From NCBI GenBank assembly GCA_900550135.1, contig URQO01000036.1, forward strand, positions 1 to 19,135: a stretch of 19,135 nucleotides of DNA, written 5' to 3'. Shown here piece after piece: positions 1-8,585 of the stretch; position 1 is the stretch's first letter, and each line of letters starts with the position of its first letter. This stretch comes from an uncultured Eubacterium sp. (GTDB lineage Bacteria; Bacillota; Clostridia; Lachnospirales; Lachnospiraceae). Under the pieces are notes generated by a model. The model was not told where the DNA came from. It searched no databases and saw only the letters and a list, made by a program, of their open reading frames with translations. The position numbers and the translations under genes were made by a program.

Positions 1-22
1 ACAGCTCCATCACTTATCATAG

Positions 23-217
23 AATGTCTATTTACAGACTTTATTTCACAGACTCGTAAAAGCAAAGGAAGTACAGTTGTCTCTGTCAAAGAAACAGTAT
101 AAAAAAATAAAGAAAAAGAAAAAAGTGAAATTGCGTGGAATGGTATTTTTAACTGATTATGAACTGATTGATCAGTGGGTAAGACCTGTAGGAATGATGG
201 ACGTAAGAATAAAATAA
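23..217 (+). pseudogene. 3' end of an unrecognised gene, probably broken
   Basis: The frame is open from 23 to a TAA at 215-217 and looks protein-like, especially the C-terminal part reading MVFLTDYELIDQWVRP. A lysine-rich stretch precedes it. The same frame has a TAG at 20-22 just upstream, and no start codon with a ribosome site is visible, so this is either the tail of a disrupted gene whose beginning lies outside the window or a chance open frame. A second frame is open from base 1 to a TAA at 100-102 but looks less protein-like. I do not recognise the family. Confidence 0.35.
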
Positions 218-432
218 AAGTATCTGTTTATTCTAATATTAAAAAATTGCGTGAACAAAAATGGAGTTTGGGTATTATAAACTTCAAATATAACAACAGC
301 AAAATATGTTGTTACAAATTTTTTGCTACAAGGTTTTAGTTGTTTAAAAGTGTTAAGTTTATTTATGTGAAAAAAAGAAAAATAAAATAAAAAGGAGGGG
401 AAAAGGTCAAAAGCATATAAAAATAAAAAAAC
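218..432. other. AT-rich intergenic gap with a hairpin
   Basis: No gene is supported on either strand; the minus-strand reading frames here are AT-rich noise. The gap holds a perfect 8-bp inverted repeat (TAACAACA at 291-298 and TGTTGTTA at 307-314), followed by a short T-run at 319-324. It could be a weak terminator for the upstream gene. It also holds an orphan copy of the leader motif AACAAAAATGGAG at 254-266, which recurs downstream of the two repeated promoters near 2924 and 17275. Confidence 0.4.
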
Positions 433-494
433 AACATAATTAGACACAAATTCGACATAAGTTGCAAAAAAATAAACGGAATTAATGATAAAAT
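433..494 (+). promoter_or_regulatory. Triple direct-repeat promoter upstream of the LytTR regulator gene
   Basis: Three ACA-cored repeats start at 433 (AACATAAT), 443 (GACACAAA) and 454 (GACATAAG), spaced 10 and 11 bp. A TAAAAT -10 box lies at 489-494, 35 bp after the start of the third repeat. The region about 17 bp before the -10 is A-rich, without a TTGACA-like -35, as expected for an activator-dependent promoter. The same layout occurs at 2838-2900 and 17189-17250. If real, the regulator gene downstream may be controlled by the same factor as those units, possibly by itself. Confidence 0.55.
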
Positions 495-525
495 ATATAA
501 GTAGAATAAAATTGGCGAGGAATTT

Positions 526-1260
526 ATGAAGAATACTATTGTAATACTGGATGACAATCAAAAAAATGCTGATAAAACAAAGTTTATAGTATATAAATTT
601 TTTCAGGATATAGTAAACAGTACGGGATGCGAAATATTAATATACAATGATGAAGATAAACTGATAAATGAAATCCAAAACAATAAACTAACCCCTATGA
701 TGATTTTTTGCGATGTGGATATGGGGACAGATAAGGTTAAAGGTGTGGAAATTGCGAAACAGATAAATGTGCTGGCACCAAGAAGCCATATTGTTTATCT
801 TACAAACAAATTGAAATATGTATCGGAAATCTTTCAGACTGAACATTTATATTATGTACTTAAAGACGAACTGGAAAAGAAGTTACCTGAAATATATATA
901 AAGATGATTAACAAAACCAAAGAGTTTCAAAAAATGCTACGTATTGAAGGACGAAAAAATCAATTTATCGCAATCAGATACGCAGACATTATAGATATTG
1001 AAAGAAAAGGCAGAGTGACTTTCATACATGGAAATAAAGAAGATTGGGAAACTTATCTTTCTTTAAATCAATTAGAGGAAATAATAGAGGATCAGGGTAT
1101 CGTAAGATGTCACAACAGTTATATGGTTTCAATGAAATATATTAAAACATATATAAGAGAACTATGTACAATGATTAATGGAGATAAGATTCCTATTAGT
1201 AGAAAATACCAACCGATTTTCAAAACTTTATTTGTAAGTTGGAGTAAAAATCAAATATAA
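526..1260 (+). CDS. LytTR-family response regulator (AgrA/ComE-like)
   Basis: This 244-residue cytoplasmic transcription regulator has an N-terminal receiver domain (about 1-125) and a C-terminal LytTR DNA-binding domain (about 138-240). The receiver shows the acidic pair D9-D10, a likely phosphoacceptor D63 in FCDVDM, T93 and K113. The LytTR part includes the hallmark stretch RCHNSYMVSMKYI around 194-206. The start is supported by GAGG about 8 bp upstream. LytTR regulators bind pairs of short direct repeats about 21-22 bp apart and activate transcription, often of secreted products or cell-surface functions. No sensor kinase gene is in the window. It is monocistronic, ending at the terminator at 1274-1315, and carries upstream the same repeat promoter as two other units here, so it is the natural candidate for their activator (inference). 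Confidence 0.9.
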   Translation: MKNTIVILDDNQKNADKTKFIVYKFFQDIVNSTGCEILIYNDEDKLINEIQNNKLTPMMIFCDVDMGTDKVKGVEIAKQINVLAPRSHIVYLTNKLKYVSEIFQTEHLYYVLKDELEKKLPEIYIKMINKTKEFQKMLRIEGRKNQFIAIRYADIIDIERKGRVTFIHGNKEDWETYLSLNQLEEIIEDQGIVRCHNSYMVSMKYIKTYIRELCTMINGDKIPISRKYQPIFKTLFVSWSKNQI

Positions 1261-1273
1261 ATCATACACAAAG

Positions 1274-1315
1274 AATCCTATTTAATAAGTTACAAAATTG
1301 TTAAATAGGATTTTT
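1274..1315 (+). terminator. Intrinsic terminator after the LytTR gene
   Basis: A perfect 12-bp stem (AATCCTATTTAA at 1274-1285, TTAAATAGGATT at 1301-1312) with a 15-base loop runs into TTTTT. It separates the regulator gene from the broken lipoprotein gene. Confidence 0.85.
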
Positions 1316-1334
1316 AAGATAAAGGAGAAAGATT

Positions 1335-2743
1335 ATGAGAAAAAATAATAAGATTATTGGTAGTGGCTATGGCGGTATGTATGATGATAGGTTGCGGTAA
1401 AGCAAGTGAAAAAGAAAAAGTAACAAATACATTATTTTAAAATGACAAAGTTTCTGCAAAAAGCAATAATGTATGCGGTTTCGTAGATAAAGAGGGAGTG
1501 TTTACCGAAAAAAGGGTTATGAAGAATATTATGTTATACCGGAATATAACTGGTGCAAAGTGAAGAAAAATGGGCTATGGGGAGCAGAAGATTTAGAAGG
1601 AAATGAGTTAGTAAAAGCGGAGTATGCAAATATATTGTATTTAAACAGTGACGAATTCATTTTGGAAAAGAATGATGACCATGCTGAAGTGGTATCAATA
1701 GAAGGAGAAGAAGAAAGTATTCATTTACCTGAAATTGTACAGGAATTGCCACTTACGGTTATAGAGAGTGTAAGCAATCCTAATATTAAAGAAATAAACA
1801 TACCTAAGAAAGTAAAAATTATAAAGGATGTAGCTTTTAGAAATTGTCCTATTAAAACAATTGATTTACCTGAAGGGTTAGAATCAATTGGTAATAATGC
1901 ATTTGATGGAACAAGAATTAATAAAATAAAGCTTCCAAAAACTGTTAAAGACATCAAGGGTGGTGCATTAAATTATCCTATTATGAATATTGAAGTGGAT
2001 AGTGAAAATGAATATTATACAGTTAAAGACAATGTTTTGTTTACAAAAGATATGAAAAAACTGGTTTGTTATCCTTGGAAAGAAGTCACATACAATAACA
2101 AATCAAAAGTGGAGACATTTAGTTATGAGATTCCTGAAGGAGTAGAAGAGATTGGAAATGAAGCATTTGCCTGTGAACAGTTGTCTGAGGTGAAATTTCC
2201 AAATAGCTTAAAGAAAATCGGAAGTATGGCATTTTCAAGTTGTAGTTTTATGAAAACATTGGTAGAGAGGCCTTTGGAAATAATTATATAAGTGAGTTTT
2301 CAGTATCAGAAAAGAATCAGTATTATAGTACAAAGGATGGCAATTTGACCAATAAAAAGCAGGATGTATTATTGTTTTCGAAGACAAAAAACGGAAAGGT
2401 GTTTGTTGTTCCGGATGGTATAAAAACAATCTGGAAAACAGCATTTGATTCATTAACAGAGCAGTATAGTGATGTGGATTGTGTGGAAAAAATAGTTATT
2501 CCGGATTCAGTAGAATGTATAAATTACTGGGTGGATTTGTCCTGTAAAAATTGGACAATAGGAAAGAATTTAAAATATTGGGATGCTGCTTACAGAATTG
2601 ATGACCACATTTCTTCTTATAAAGAGAAATATAACATCAAAATTTCTAAGCAAAATCCGTATTATGTAATTAAAAATGGAAAAATATATTACAAGAAAAA
2701 AGCGTTTAAAAAGAAGACAGCCAAAGAAAAGGCAAAAAAATAA
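1335..2743 (+). pseudogene. Broken lipoprotein gene with WG repeats and BspA-like leucine-rich repeats
   Basis: AGGAG precedes ATG at 1335, but the lipoprotein signal (RLLVVAMAVCMMIGCG, lipobox MIGC) is in the next frame, reached through an A6 tract at 1340-1345. That frame meets TAA at 1438-1440, continues with WG-repeat-like sequence (VCGFVDKEGVF), and changes frame again in the A6 tract at 1508-1513. From there WG sequence (KKNGLWGAEDLEGNE) leads into BspA-type LRR_5 repeats (for example VEEIGNEAF, LKKIGSMAF). A third frameshift of one base at about 2241-2257 leads to TAA at 2289-2291 in the old frame, while the repeats go on in the new frame to 2743. Repaired, it would encode a surface lipoprotein of about 470 residues. 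Reading 1560-2291 and 2345-2743 as two separate genes would be wrong. Consensus errors in homopolymers could explain two lesions but not the stop. Confidence 0.8.
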
Positions 2744-2764
2744 ACGTATTATAAAACTATAAAT

Positions 2765-2812
2765 AAGGGCATTATAAGTCAATAAATTATTGATTTGTAA
2801 TGCCTTTGTTTT
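2765..2812 (+). terminator. Intrinsic terminator before the signalling operon
   Basis: A stem of up to about 20 bp with three G-U pairs (arms 2765-2785 and 2787-2807; the innermost pairs must open to form a loop) is followed by TTTGTTTT. It closes the broken lipoprotein gene. Its sequence is related to the terminator at 17117-17160, which stands in the same place before the third repeat promoter. Confidence 0.75.
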
Positions 2813-2837
2813 GTGTACCCTGATTTCCAACAAATGT

Positions 2838-2900
2838 GACATTTTTAGACAAAAAAATGACATAACATGCAAAGTGCCCAATATTAATAAATGGTAAAAT
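2838..2900 (+). promoter_or_regulatory. Triple direct-repeat promoter of the signalling operon
   Basis: GACA repeats begin at 2838, 2848 and 2859 (spacing 10 and 11 bp), and a TAAAAT -10 box lies at 2895-2900, 36 bp after the third repeat. Bases 2872-2877 (AAGTGC) are a poor -35, so an activator bound to the repeats is likely needed. The leader to the Sel1 gene start is about 90 bases and contains the shared motif at 2924-2938. Confidence 0.65.
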
Positions 2901-2994
2901 ATTCTTATGACTATAATGTACGGAAAACAAAAGTGGAGTTTCAATATTTTAAAATAAAACTATACAAAATAAAGAGAAAAGAAAGAGGAATATT

Positions 2995-3942
2995 ATGGAT
3001 TATAATAATTTGACAAATGAGGAATTGGAAAAGCTGGTTGCACAGAAAGATAAAGAGGCAATCTGTATATTGGCAAAAAGATATATGTATGATGAACCAA
3101 AGAATTTGACAAGAGCATACCAGTTGTTGCACAAAGGGGAAAAGATGGGATTGGAAAGTGCTTACGTTGGATTGGGAGAAATGTACAGGCTTGGCATACG
3201 ATTTGCAAAAAATGAAAAATTGGCAAGAGAGTATTATAAGAAGGCAAACAGACCTTATCCGGAAGAGGAACAAAAGAAAGTATATAGTGGTTTGCAAAGT
3301 GGAAGTGGTACTCAGGATCAAACAAATAGTAATTCACAAAATACAGGTGGTATTCAGAATAAAACTGAACCTTCTGGAAATACAAAGACGCAGATAACTG
3401 ACAGAGCTTTGGTTGGAGAATTAACTCAGGCTGAGGCTGAACGGAAGAACAATTCATATGAAAATACAAAGTCCATATGTCAGGATGTACTTAGAAAAAT
3501 AGACAGTATCAAATCTGGAATGATTGATTATGTAGGACAAAAGGATTTGGATATTATCCAACTGGATGCGTATTGGATATTGGCATATACAGCATTTAAC
3601 CAGCAGGATTACAATGCAATGACCCATTATCTGAACAGAGAAGGTATGAGAGGTTTACATCCTTGGAATGTTTATTTACAGACAGTTGTTCACAGAATGA
3701 CAAATGCATCGCCAAATGTGTTTGAACAGGATATACAGATTTTAAAAATGGTAAAAGATAATAAAAATTTAACAAGGGCAGAGCGTGGTGATGTGTATGG
3801 TATGATTGCGGATCTCATTATAGAGGGATATGGGGCTGCAATTGGTGAGAAAAGACGTGCAGCAACTGCTTATTATCAAGAAGCGGCAAACTGCGGAAAT
3901 ACATATGCCAAAGAGCAGTTAAATAATAGATTTAAAATTTAA
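2995..3942 (+). CDS. Sel1-repeat protein, first gene of the signalling operon
   Basis: This 315-residue cytoplasmic protein has no signal or membrane segment. Residues about 20-90 form Sel1-like helical repeats (ILAKRYMYD, AYQLLHKGEKMGLESAYVGLGEMYRLG, AREYYKKA). A Gln/Asn/Ser/Gly-rich linker (about 98-138) follows, then a mostly helical C-terminal half ending in another Sel1-like unit (AATAYYQEAANCGNTYAKEQL). Sel1 and TPR repeats usually mediate protein-protein contacts, so it may be a scaffold for the kinases and phosphatase encoded next. AGAGGAATATT before the ATG supports the start, and the kinase gene follows after 22 bp. The exact partner cannot be read from the sequence. Confidence 0.85.
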   Translation: MDYNNLTNEELEKLVAQKDKEAICILAKRYMYDEPKNLTRAYQLLHKGEKMGLESAYVGLGEMYRLGIRFAKNEKLAREYYKKANRPYPEEEQKKVYSGLQSGSGTQDQTNSNSQNTGGIQNKTEPSGNTKTQITDRALVGELTQAEAERKNNSYENTKSICQDVLRKIDSIKSGMIDYVGQKDLDIIQLDAYWILAYTAFNQQDYNAMTHYLNREGMRGLHPWNVYLQTVVHRMTNASPNVFEQDIQILKMVKDNKNLTRAERGDVYGMIADLIIEGYGAAIGEKRRAATAYYQEAANCGNTYAKEQLNNRFKI

Positions 3943-3964
3943 AATAATATAAAAAGGACGAATT

Positions 3965-5986
3965 ATGATATACACAGGATTATCCGGCAGAACCTACGTG
4001 CTTGAAGAAAAACGTATAGGTAGTGGTGGCGAAGGTTTTATATACAGAGTGATTGATGACAATACAATAGTTGCAAAAATCTACAAAGAAAATAAAAGAG
4101 ACATATATCGTGAAGAAAAGTTAAAGGCAATGGTTTGTAGAAATCTTTCAAAAGACCAGACAAGATATGTAACCTGGCCTTTAGATGTATTGTATGAAGA
4201 AGATAAGTTTGTAGGTTATATAATGCAAAAAGTGGAACACAGTCAGCCACTTATTTCTGTGTATAGTGAAGAAAAATATGATTTAAGAACACGACTTTTA
4301 ACTGCAATCAATTTGTGCATAGCAATAGAATCAATTCACGAATTGGGGCAGGTATGTGGAGATTTAAATCCACAAAATATATGTGTCAATTTAAACCAAT
4401 ACGATACAAAAGACCGATTTAAGGTAACTCTGGTAGATACAGATTCATATCATTTTTCAACAGGAGAAAAAACATATAGGTGCGAAGTTGGTATGGCAGA
4501 ATATCTTGCACCGGAGATACAGAAAAAAGTTACAGGTGGATATTCTTTAGTTACGGCACCCCTTCCTACATATACAAAGGAATCAGATTTGTTTGCACTT
4601 GCTGTACATATTTTTTTATTGCTAATGAATGGCTGTCACCCATTTGCATGCGCCAAGGAATCAAATAATGGCATGGAAGAGAACATACAGCAGATAAATG
4701 CCAACAGTAAAGTAAATTCTGGTACAACACCTCAACCTATTGACAATATTAAAGATGGTTTCTTTCCCTTTGTTAATTACAGACAGGGCATAAAGATACC
4801 AATTTATGCACCTGAATTTAATACATTGCCGGAATCTGTAAGGAAATTGTTTATCAGAACATTTATAGATGGTTATATTGAACCACAAAAGCGTGTCAAA
4901 CCGGCAGAATGGATAGATACATTAAAGCCACTGATAACAGATATCAAGCAGTGTCAGGTGGGACATTATTATTTTGGAAACAATAATGAATGTACAATGT
5001 GTTCCGTTAAAAGAAAAATAGCAGAAGAATTTGGCTTAAAGTACAATCCTGAAGCAGAAAAAGAAAGAAATGAGGAAATAATAGAAAACAGAGACTATAC
5101 ATCAAATGTACCGCCATATGTTGAGAAGCCTTCCTACCCAACTGAAAAGAAAGGTTGGTTTGCAAGATGCCGGGAAGTTAATGGAACCCCTGCAACAATT
5201 ATGCTGATAATTACGTTAATAATAGTAGTATTTCTTGCTTTAGCTATGGGATCAGCAATTTATGACGAATATACACATCAAAAGAATTATAGTAGTTATT
5301 CTTATGATGACAGTACAGATGATTATAATACAGACGATTCATATGAAACAACATCTGAAAATGAAACAAAAGCACCGTCTTCACAGGGAAAAGTTATACA
5401 ACAGATAAGAGATGACATTCAATATGACATGGATATTGAAGATTATAAAACAACAGCTTCAAAACTTTATAAGCTTTATCAAAAGTATGTAGAAGATGAA
5501 GAAAGCATAACATATTCGGAAGATGATTGGATTTTACTTATGTATGATACAGGAGGAGTATTTTTCTATGAAGGTGATGTGGAAGATAAAAAAGCACAGG
5601 GCGAAGGAAAGTATATTTATGTGGATTATGAAGGAAAATACAAGGTAGTTTCCGGAGCCTTTAAAGATGGAACATTAAATGGAAAATGTAAAGAATATGA
5701 TCCATATGCAGAATTTTCCGATGGAGAAAAATACAAATCTGTAATATCCGGTACATATACTGATGGAGACGAAAATGGTAAATTTTCAGAAAAGGTTACA
5801 TATACTGATGGAAAAGTTGAAACATATTATTGGACATCTAAAAATGGAGACAGGCAAATTAAATATCAGGATGATGATGGAAATTATGTGTATGCAGAAA
5901 CAGCAGATAAAGAACATTATATGTACTATGATACAAGGAAAAAAGCCAGTGGTTATGGAATATATTGGATGATAAGTGTTTATTAA
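3965..5986 (+). CDS. Divergent membrane Ser/Thr kinase with zinc knuckle and extracytoplasmic MORN-like repeats
   Basis: This is a 673-residue protein. The kinase domain (about 10-320) has a glycine loop GSGGEG at 19-24, K38 in VAKIY, a catalytic loop GDLNPQN at 132-138 (D133, N138) in place of HRDxxxxN, LVDTD at 156-160 in place of DFG, and an APE-like LAPE at 181-184. C330, H334, C343 and C346 form a possible zinc site. A membrane helix at about 409-430 is followed by a Ser/Asp/Thr/Tyr-rich linker and MORN-like repeats (about 530-610: GEGKYIYVDYEGKYK, DGTLNGKCKEY, GDENGKFSEKVTYTDGK). The divergent motifs match kinases that sit beside vWA and PP2C genes in TerY-P triads, and exactly those genes follow, after 23 bp. 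The likely topology is kinase inside, repeats outside. The catalytic residues are present, so activity is plausible; the substrate is unknown. Confidence 0.85.
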   Translation: MIYTGLSGRTYVLEEKRIGSGGEGFIYRVIDDNTIVAKIYKENKRDIYREEKLKAMVCRNLSKDQTRYVTWPLDVLYEEDKFVGYIMQKVEHSQPLISVYSEEKYDLRTRLLTAINLCIAIESIHELGQVCGDLNPQNICVNLNQYDTKDRFKVTLVDTDSYHFSTGEKTYRCEVGMAEYLAPEIQKKVTGGYSLVTAPLPTYTKESDLFALAVHIFLLLMNGCHPFACAKESNNGMEENIQQINANSKVNSGTTPQPIDNIKDGFFPFVNYRQGIKIPIYAPEFNTLPESVRKLFIRTFIDGYIEPQKRVKPAEWIDTLKPLITDIKQCQVGHYYFGNNNECTMCSVKRKIAEEFGLKYNPEAEKERNEEIIENRDYTSNVPPYVEKPSYPTEKKGWFARCREVNGTPATIMLIITLIIVVFLALAMGSAIYDEYTHQKNYSSYSYDDSTDDYNTDDSYETTSENETKAPSSQGKVIQQIRDDIQYDMDIEDYKTTASKLYKLYQKYVEDEESITYSEDDWILLMYDTGGVFFYEGDVEDKKAQGEGKYIYVDYEGKYKVVSGAFKDGTLNGKCKEYDPYAEFSDGEKYKSVISGTYTDGDENGKFSEKVTYTDGKVETYYWTSKNGDRQIKYQDDDGNYVYAETADKEHYMYYDTRKKASGYGIYWMISVY

Positions 5987-6009
5987 ATTAGAAAAGTGGA
6001 GGAATTATT

Positions 6010-6711
6010 ATGAGAGAACAGTTAAGCATGGATGAATTTTTAAATGAAAGAATGACATCAATGGGAGAGCCACATTTGGCATGTGCATTGGTACTTGATA
6101 CATCAGGTTCAATGAGTGGTAGTGCCATTCGCAATTTAAATGAAGGTATAAAAAGATTTAAAAATAATGTAATGGAAGACCCAATTGCACAAAAAAGAAT
6201 AGATGTGGCTTTGGTTACATTCAATTCTAAAGTTCAGGTATACAGTGATTTTGCACCAATATCAAAAATGCCTACACCGGAACTTACTGCAGCAGGAAGA
6301 ACAGATATGGCATCAGCAGTAAATATAGCTTTGGATCTGGTAAATGAAAGAACAAAGATGTATCAGAGTCTTGGAACACCATGTCATAAACCATGGATAT
6401 TTCTCATAACTGACGGTGCATCTACTTCGGAAACAGAAGAAATGGAAAAAGCCGCAGCAAGAGTAAGAGAAGCAGAGATGAAAGGCTCACATGGCAGACT
6501 TAGTTTTTGGGCTTTGGGAGTAAACGGATATGATGCAGATGATTTGTTTAAGTTTACTGACAGGGTTATTGAACTTGCAGATGAAGATTTCAATGGAATA
6601 TTTGATTGGTTAAGTGAAAGCTTTACTTTTATTTCTCAGACCGGAGTAGGTGAAGAGGCAGAAGTTGATATATTGCCAAAAAATGCAAAAAAGGTTGTAA
6701 GAGAGAATTAA
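6010..6711 (+). CDS. TerY-like von Willebrand factor A domain protein
   Basis: This 233-residue cytoplasmic protein is essentially one vWA domain. The metal-ion-dependent adhesion site is complete: DTSGS with D30, S32 and S34, T98 in AGRTDMAS, and D135 in LITDGAS. Such proteins bind a divalent metal and a partner protein. In TerY-P triads the vWA protein is thought to be brought together with, and regulated by, the neighbouring kinase and PP2C phosphatase. The start has GTGGAGG about 8 bp upstream. The kinase gene ends 23 bp before and the phosphatase gene begins 14 bp after, which supports translation as a set. Without TerD or TerC genes nearby, a role in tellurite resistance should not be assumed. 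Confidence 0.9.
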   Translation: MREQLSMDEFLNERMTSMGEPHLACALVLDTSGSMSGSAIRNLNEGIKRFKNNVMEDPIAQKRIDVALVTFNSKVQVYSDFAPISKMPTPELTAAGRTDMASAVNIALDLVNERTKMYQSLGTPCHKPWIFLITDGASTSETEEMEKAAARVREAEMKGSHGRLSFWALGVNGYDADDLFKFTDRVIELADEDFNGIFDWLSESFTFISQTGVGEEAEVDILPKNAKKVVREN

Positions 6712-6725
6712 TAGGAGGGTAATCA

Positions 6726-8552
6726 ATGATTACTTATGGATTTTCAATTCAGGGCAAGTCTCATATAAAAAATGATATAGTTTGTCAGGATTCTAATAAA
6801 ACCGGCAGGCTTAAATCAGGTCATTATATAGGAATTGTAGCCGATGGAGTTGGCAGTGCACCATACTCGGACATAGGTTCAAAGACAGCAGTAGATTGTC
6901 TGTTTGAATACTGCAATACTCATATAACAAAGAATACCGCTGGTTTACAGCAGATTTTAAAAGAAGGATATGAGTACGCTTTTTCACAAATAGAGAAAAT
7001 TGCAGATGAAAAAGAAGATAACATAGCAGATTATGATACTACTTTGTCTGTAGCATTATATAAGAATAAAAAAGTGATATATGGTCATGCAGGAGATGGC
7101 GGCATTATTGTAAAGTGTAAAGATGGAATAATAAAACCTATTACCACAAGACAAAAGGGAGCAGATGGAGCTTCTGTCATGCCACTTAGAGCAGGTGAAA
7201 AGTCATGGGAGTTTGGTGCCTGTGAAGATGAAGTTGTGGCTGTTATGTTGCTGACTGACGGCATGCTGGATGGAGTTATTCAACCTGTTTTGGTGAACCT
7301 GCCTCCAAACTTAATGGCTATGGCAAAGGGAGATTTCAAAAAGGACAATGTATATGTTACAGCATCAGAGTTTTTTATGAATCCATATGCTGTGTACCAA
7401 AACAAATCTGTTAAAAAGCCTGAACAGTTTATGGAGCATTTCATTAATGGTGACTTATTAAAAAAAGATGAAGATACATTTTTTTCCTGTATTAAAAATG
7501 CTTATGTAAATATGCTTGGAAAAAACAATGGCAAAAAAGCAAGTGAGACAATTAAAAAATATTTCTATGCAGTGTGGGCTTTGAAAAATGTTACCGATGA
7601 CAAGACGGTAGTATGTTTAATTGATGATAAAGAAAAAGTTAAACCACAAAAAAATAATTATTATTTAGAACCTGACTGGAATGAAAAACAGAAAAAATAT
7701 AATGAACTTTTATATGGAAAAGAGACAGATTCAACTGAAAGTGAAGAATCTGATTTAACAGAAGATGAAAATGAAGTACAGGATGATAAAACTGTTTCGC
7801 ATCGTAAAGAGAAAAACGAAAAAAAGACTTTAAATATAAAATTCATTTCCACAGTGGCAGGAATAATTTTGATTTTGTTGCTAATTAGTTTTTCCATAGG
7901 AATCTTTATCGGCAGAGGATCAAAGAAAAACACAAAACAGGCAGAGGTTTCCACTACTCAATTGAGTACAGTAACAGAAACATATGCAAGAGCTGATGAG
8001 ATTAAAGTTGAAAATAAGGTAAATAAATTTATGGACAACTTAAGCCAAATTGACAAAGAACTGTCTACTGAATCCAAGTTGGAGTTTCAAAATTATGTAA
8101 ATATAAATGGTTTTGAGGAGATAATAAAGACGATTAAAAATTATAATTTAAATCGACAGAATATAGAAGATAAAAAATATAACAGGGATTTTCAGAATAA
8201 GGAACCGGGAAAGGTCGGAGGCAACAGTTTTGAAACTACTGCTGAAAGTATATATGATTATTTGCCTGAAACCACTTCAGAAAGTGGCTCAATGGAAAGT
8301 ACAGTTGTACAAGAACCGGATATAAGTGTAGTTACTCAGGAACCGGATGTAAGTACAACATCTGAAAACAATGGCGAAACTACAAACATATCGGATAGAA
8401 TAGTTCGGATTGAAAAAATAATGGAAAATGTAAAACAAAATAATGATATAGAACTATTTAAAGAAAAAGTAGTGGAATATTTGAATGATTCTGATAATAG
8501 CGAAAAAATTAAATTAATAAAACAAAACCTTAATATGCTGTATTCAGAATAA
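6726..8552 (+). CDS. PP2C-family protein phosphatase with membrane anchor
   Basis: This 608-residue protein has an N-terminal PP2C domain (about 1-300): D22 in CQDSN, D40-G41 in VADGVGSAPYSD, GHAGDGG at 120-126, LLTDGMLDG at 175-183 and DDKTVVCLID at 291-300, so the metal-binding aspartates are kept. A segment of about 85 residues (about 186-270) lies between the last two motifs, longer than in a minimal PP2C. After a charged linker comes one membrane helix (about 373-397), then a Thr/Ser/Glu-rich, probably extracytoplasmic tail of about 210 residues with two copies of an EPD-V/I-S-x-V/T repeat and helical segments. It should remove phosphates placed by the kinases of this operon. AGGAGGG precedes the ATG. 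It is the phosphatase member of the TerY-P-type triad. Confidence 0.9.
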   Translation: MITYGFSIQGKSHIKNDIVCQDSNKTGRLKSGHYIGIVADGVGSAPYSDIGSKTAVDCLFEYCNTHITKNTAGLQQILKEGYEYAFSQIEKIADEKEDNIADYDTTLSVALYKNKKVIYGHAGDGGIIVKCKDGIIKPITTRQKGADGASVMPLRAGEKSWEFGACEDEVVAVMLLTDGMLDGVIQPVLVNLPPNLMAMAKGDFKKDNVYVTASEFFMNPYAVYQNKSVKKPEQFMEHFINGDLLKKDEDTFFSCIKNAYVNMLGKNNGKKASETIKKYFYAVWALKNVTDDKTVVCLIDDKEKVKPQKNNYYLEPDWNEKQKKYNELLYGKETDSTESEESDLTEDENEVQDDKTVSHRKEKNEKKTLNIKFISTVAGIILILLLISFSIGIFIGRGSKKNTKQAEVSTTQLSTVTETYARADEIKVENKVNKFMDNLSQIDKELSTESKLEFQNYVNINGFEEIIKTIKNYNLNRQNIEDKKYNRDFQNKEPGKVGGNSFETTAESIYDYLPETTSESGSMESTVVQEPDISVVTQEPDVSTTSENNGETTNISDRIVRIEKIMENVKQNNDIELFKEKVVEYLNDSDNSEKIKLIKQNLNMLYSE

Positions 8553-8585
8553 TTATATTTTCGAAAGATAACAGGAGACTTACTT

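Larger units (their letters stand above)
2765..2938 (+). repeat. Copy A of a terminator-promoter-leader module
   Basis: About 175 bp here resemble 17117-17289 in order and spacing: a terminator hairpin with the shared arm TTTGTAATGC, a GACA repeat block, ATAAATGGTAAAAT followed by TCTTATG, then the leader motif AAAACAAAARTGGAG 29-30 bp after the -10 start. Extended identity outside the -10 and repeats points to duplication of a whole intergenic segment rather than chance. Confidence 0.7.

Noticed and set aside
172..561. Minus-strand open frame of 129 codons near the left end
   Set aside because: It is Phe/Tyr/Leu-rich translation of AT-rich DNA, overlaps the LytTR gene start and promoter, and has no ribosome site.
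1560..2291. A separate leucine-rich-repeat gene starting with GTG
   Set aside because: The GTG is inside WG-repeat sequence that continues upstream in the same frame, and no ribosome site precedes it; it is part of the broken lipoprotein gene.
2345..2743. A separate small gene
   Set aside because: The same frame is open back to about 2250 and continues the leucine-rich repeats, so it is the last part of the pseudogene.
3158..3397. Plus-strand frame inside the Sel1 gene
   Set aside because: It is an alternative frame fully inside a well-supported gene, with no own ribosome site.
2570..3469. Several minus-strand frames over the operon start
   Set aside because: They are shadows of the Sel1 gene and the promoter region, with low-complexity composition and no start signals.
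6010..6711. Tellurite resistance function
   Set aside because: The vWA protein is TerY-like, but no TerD, TerC or other Ter gene is present, so the name would mislead.
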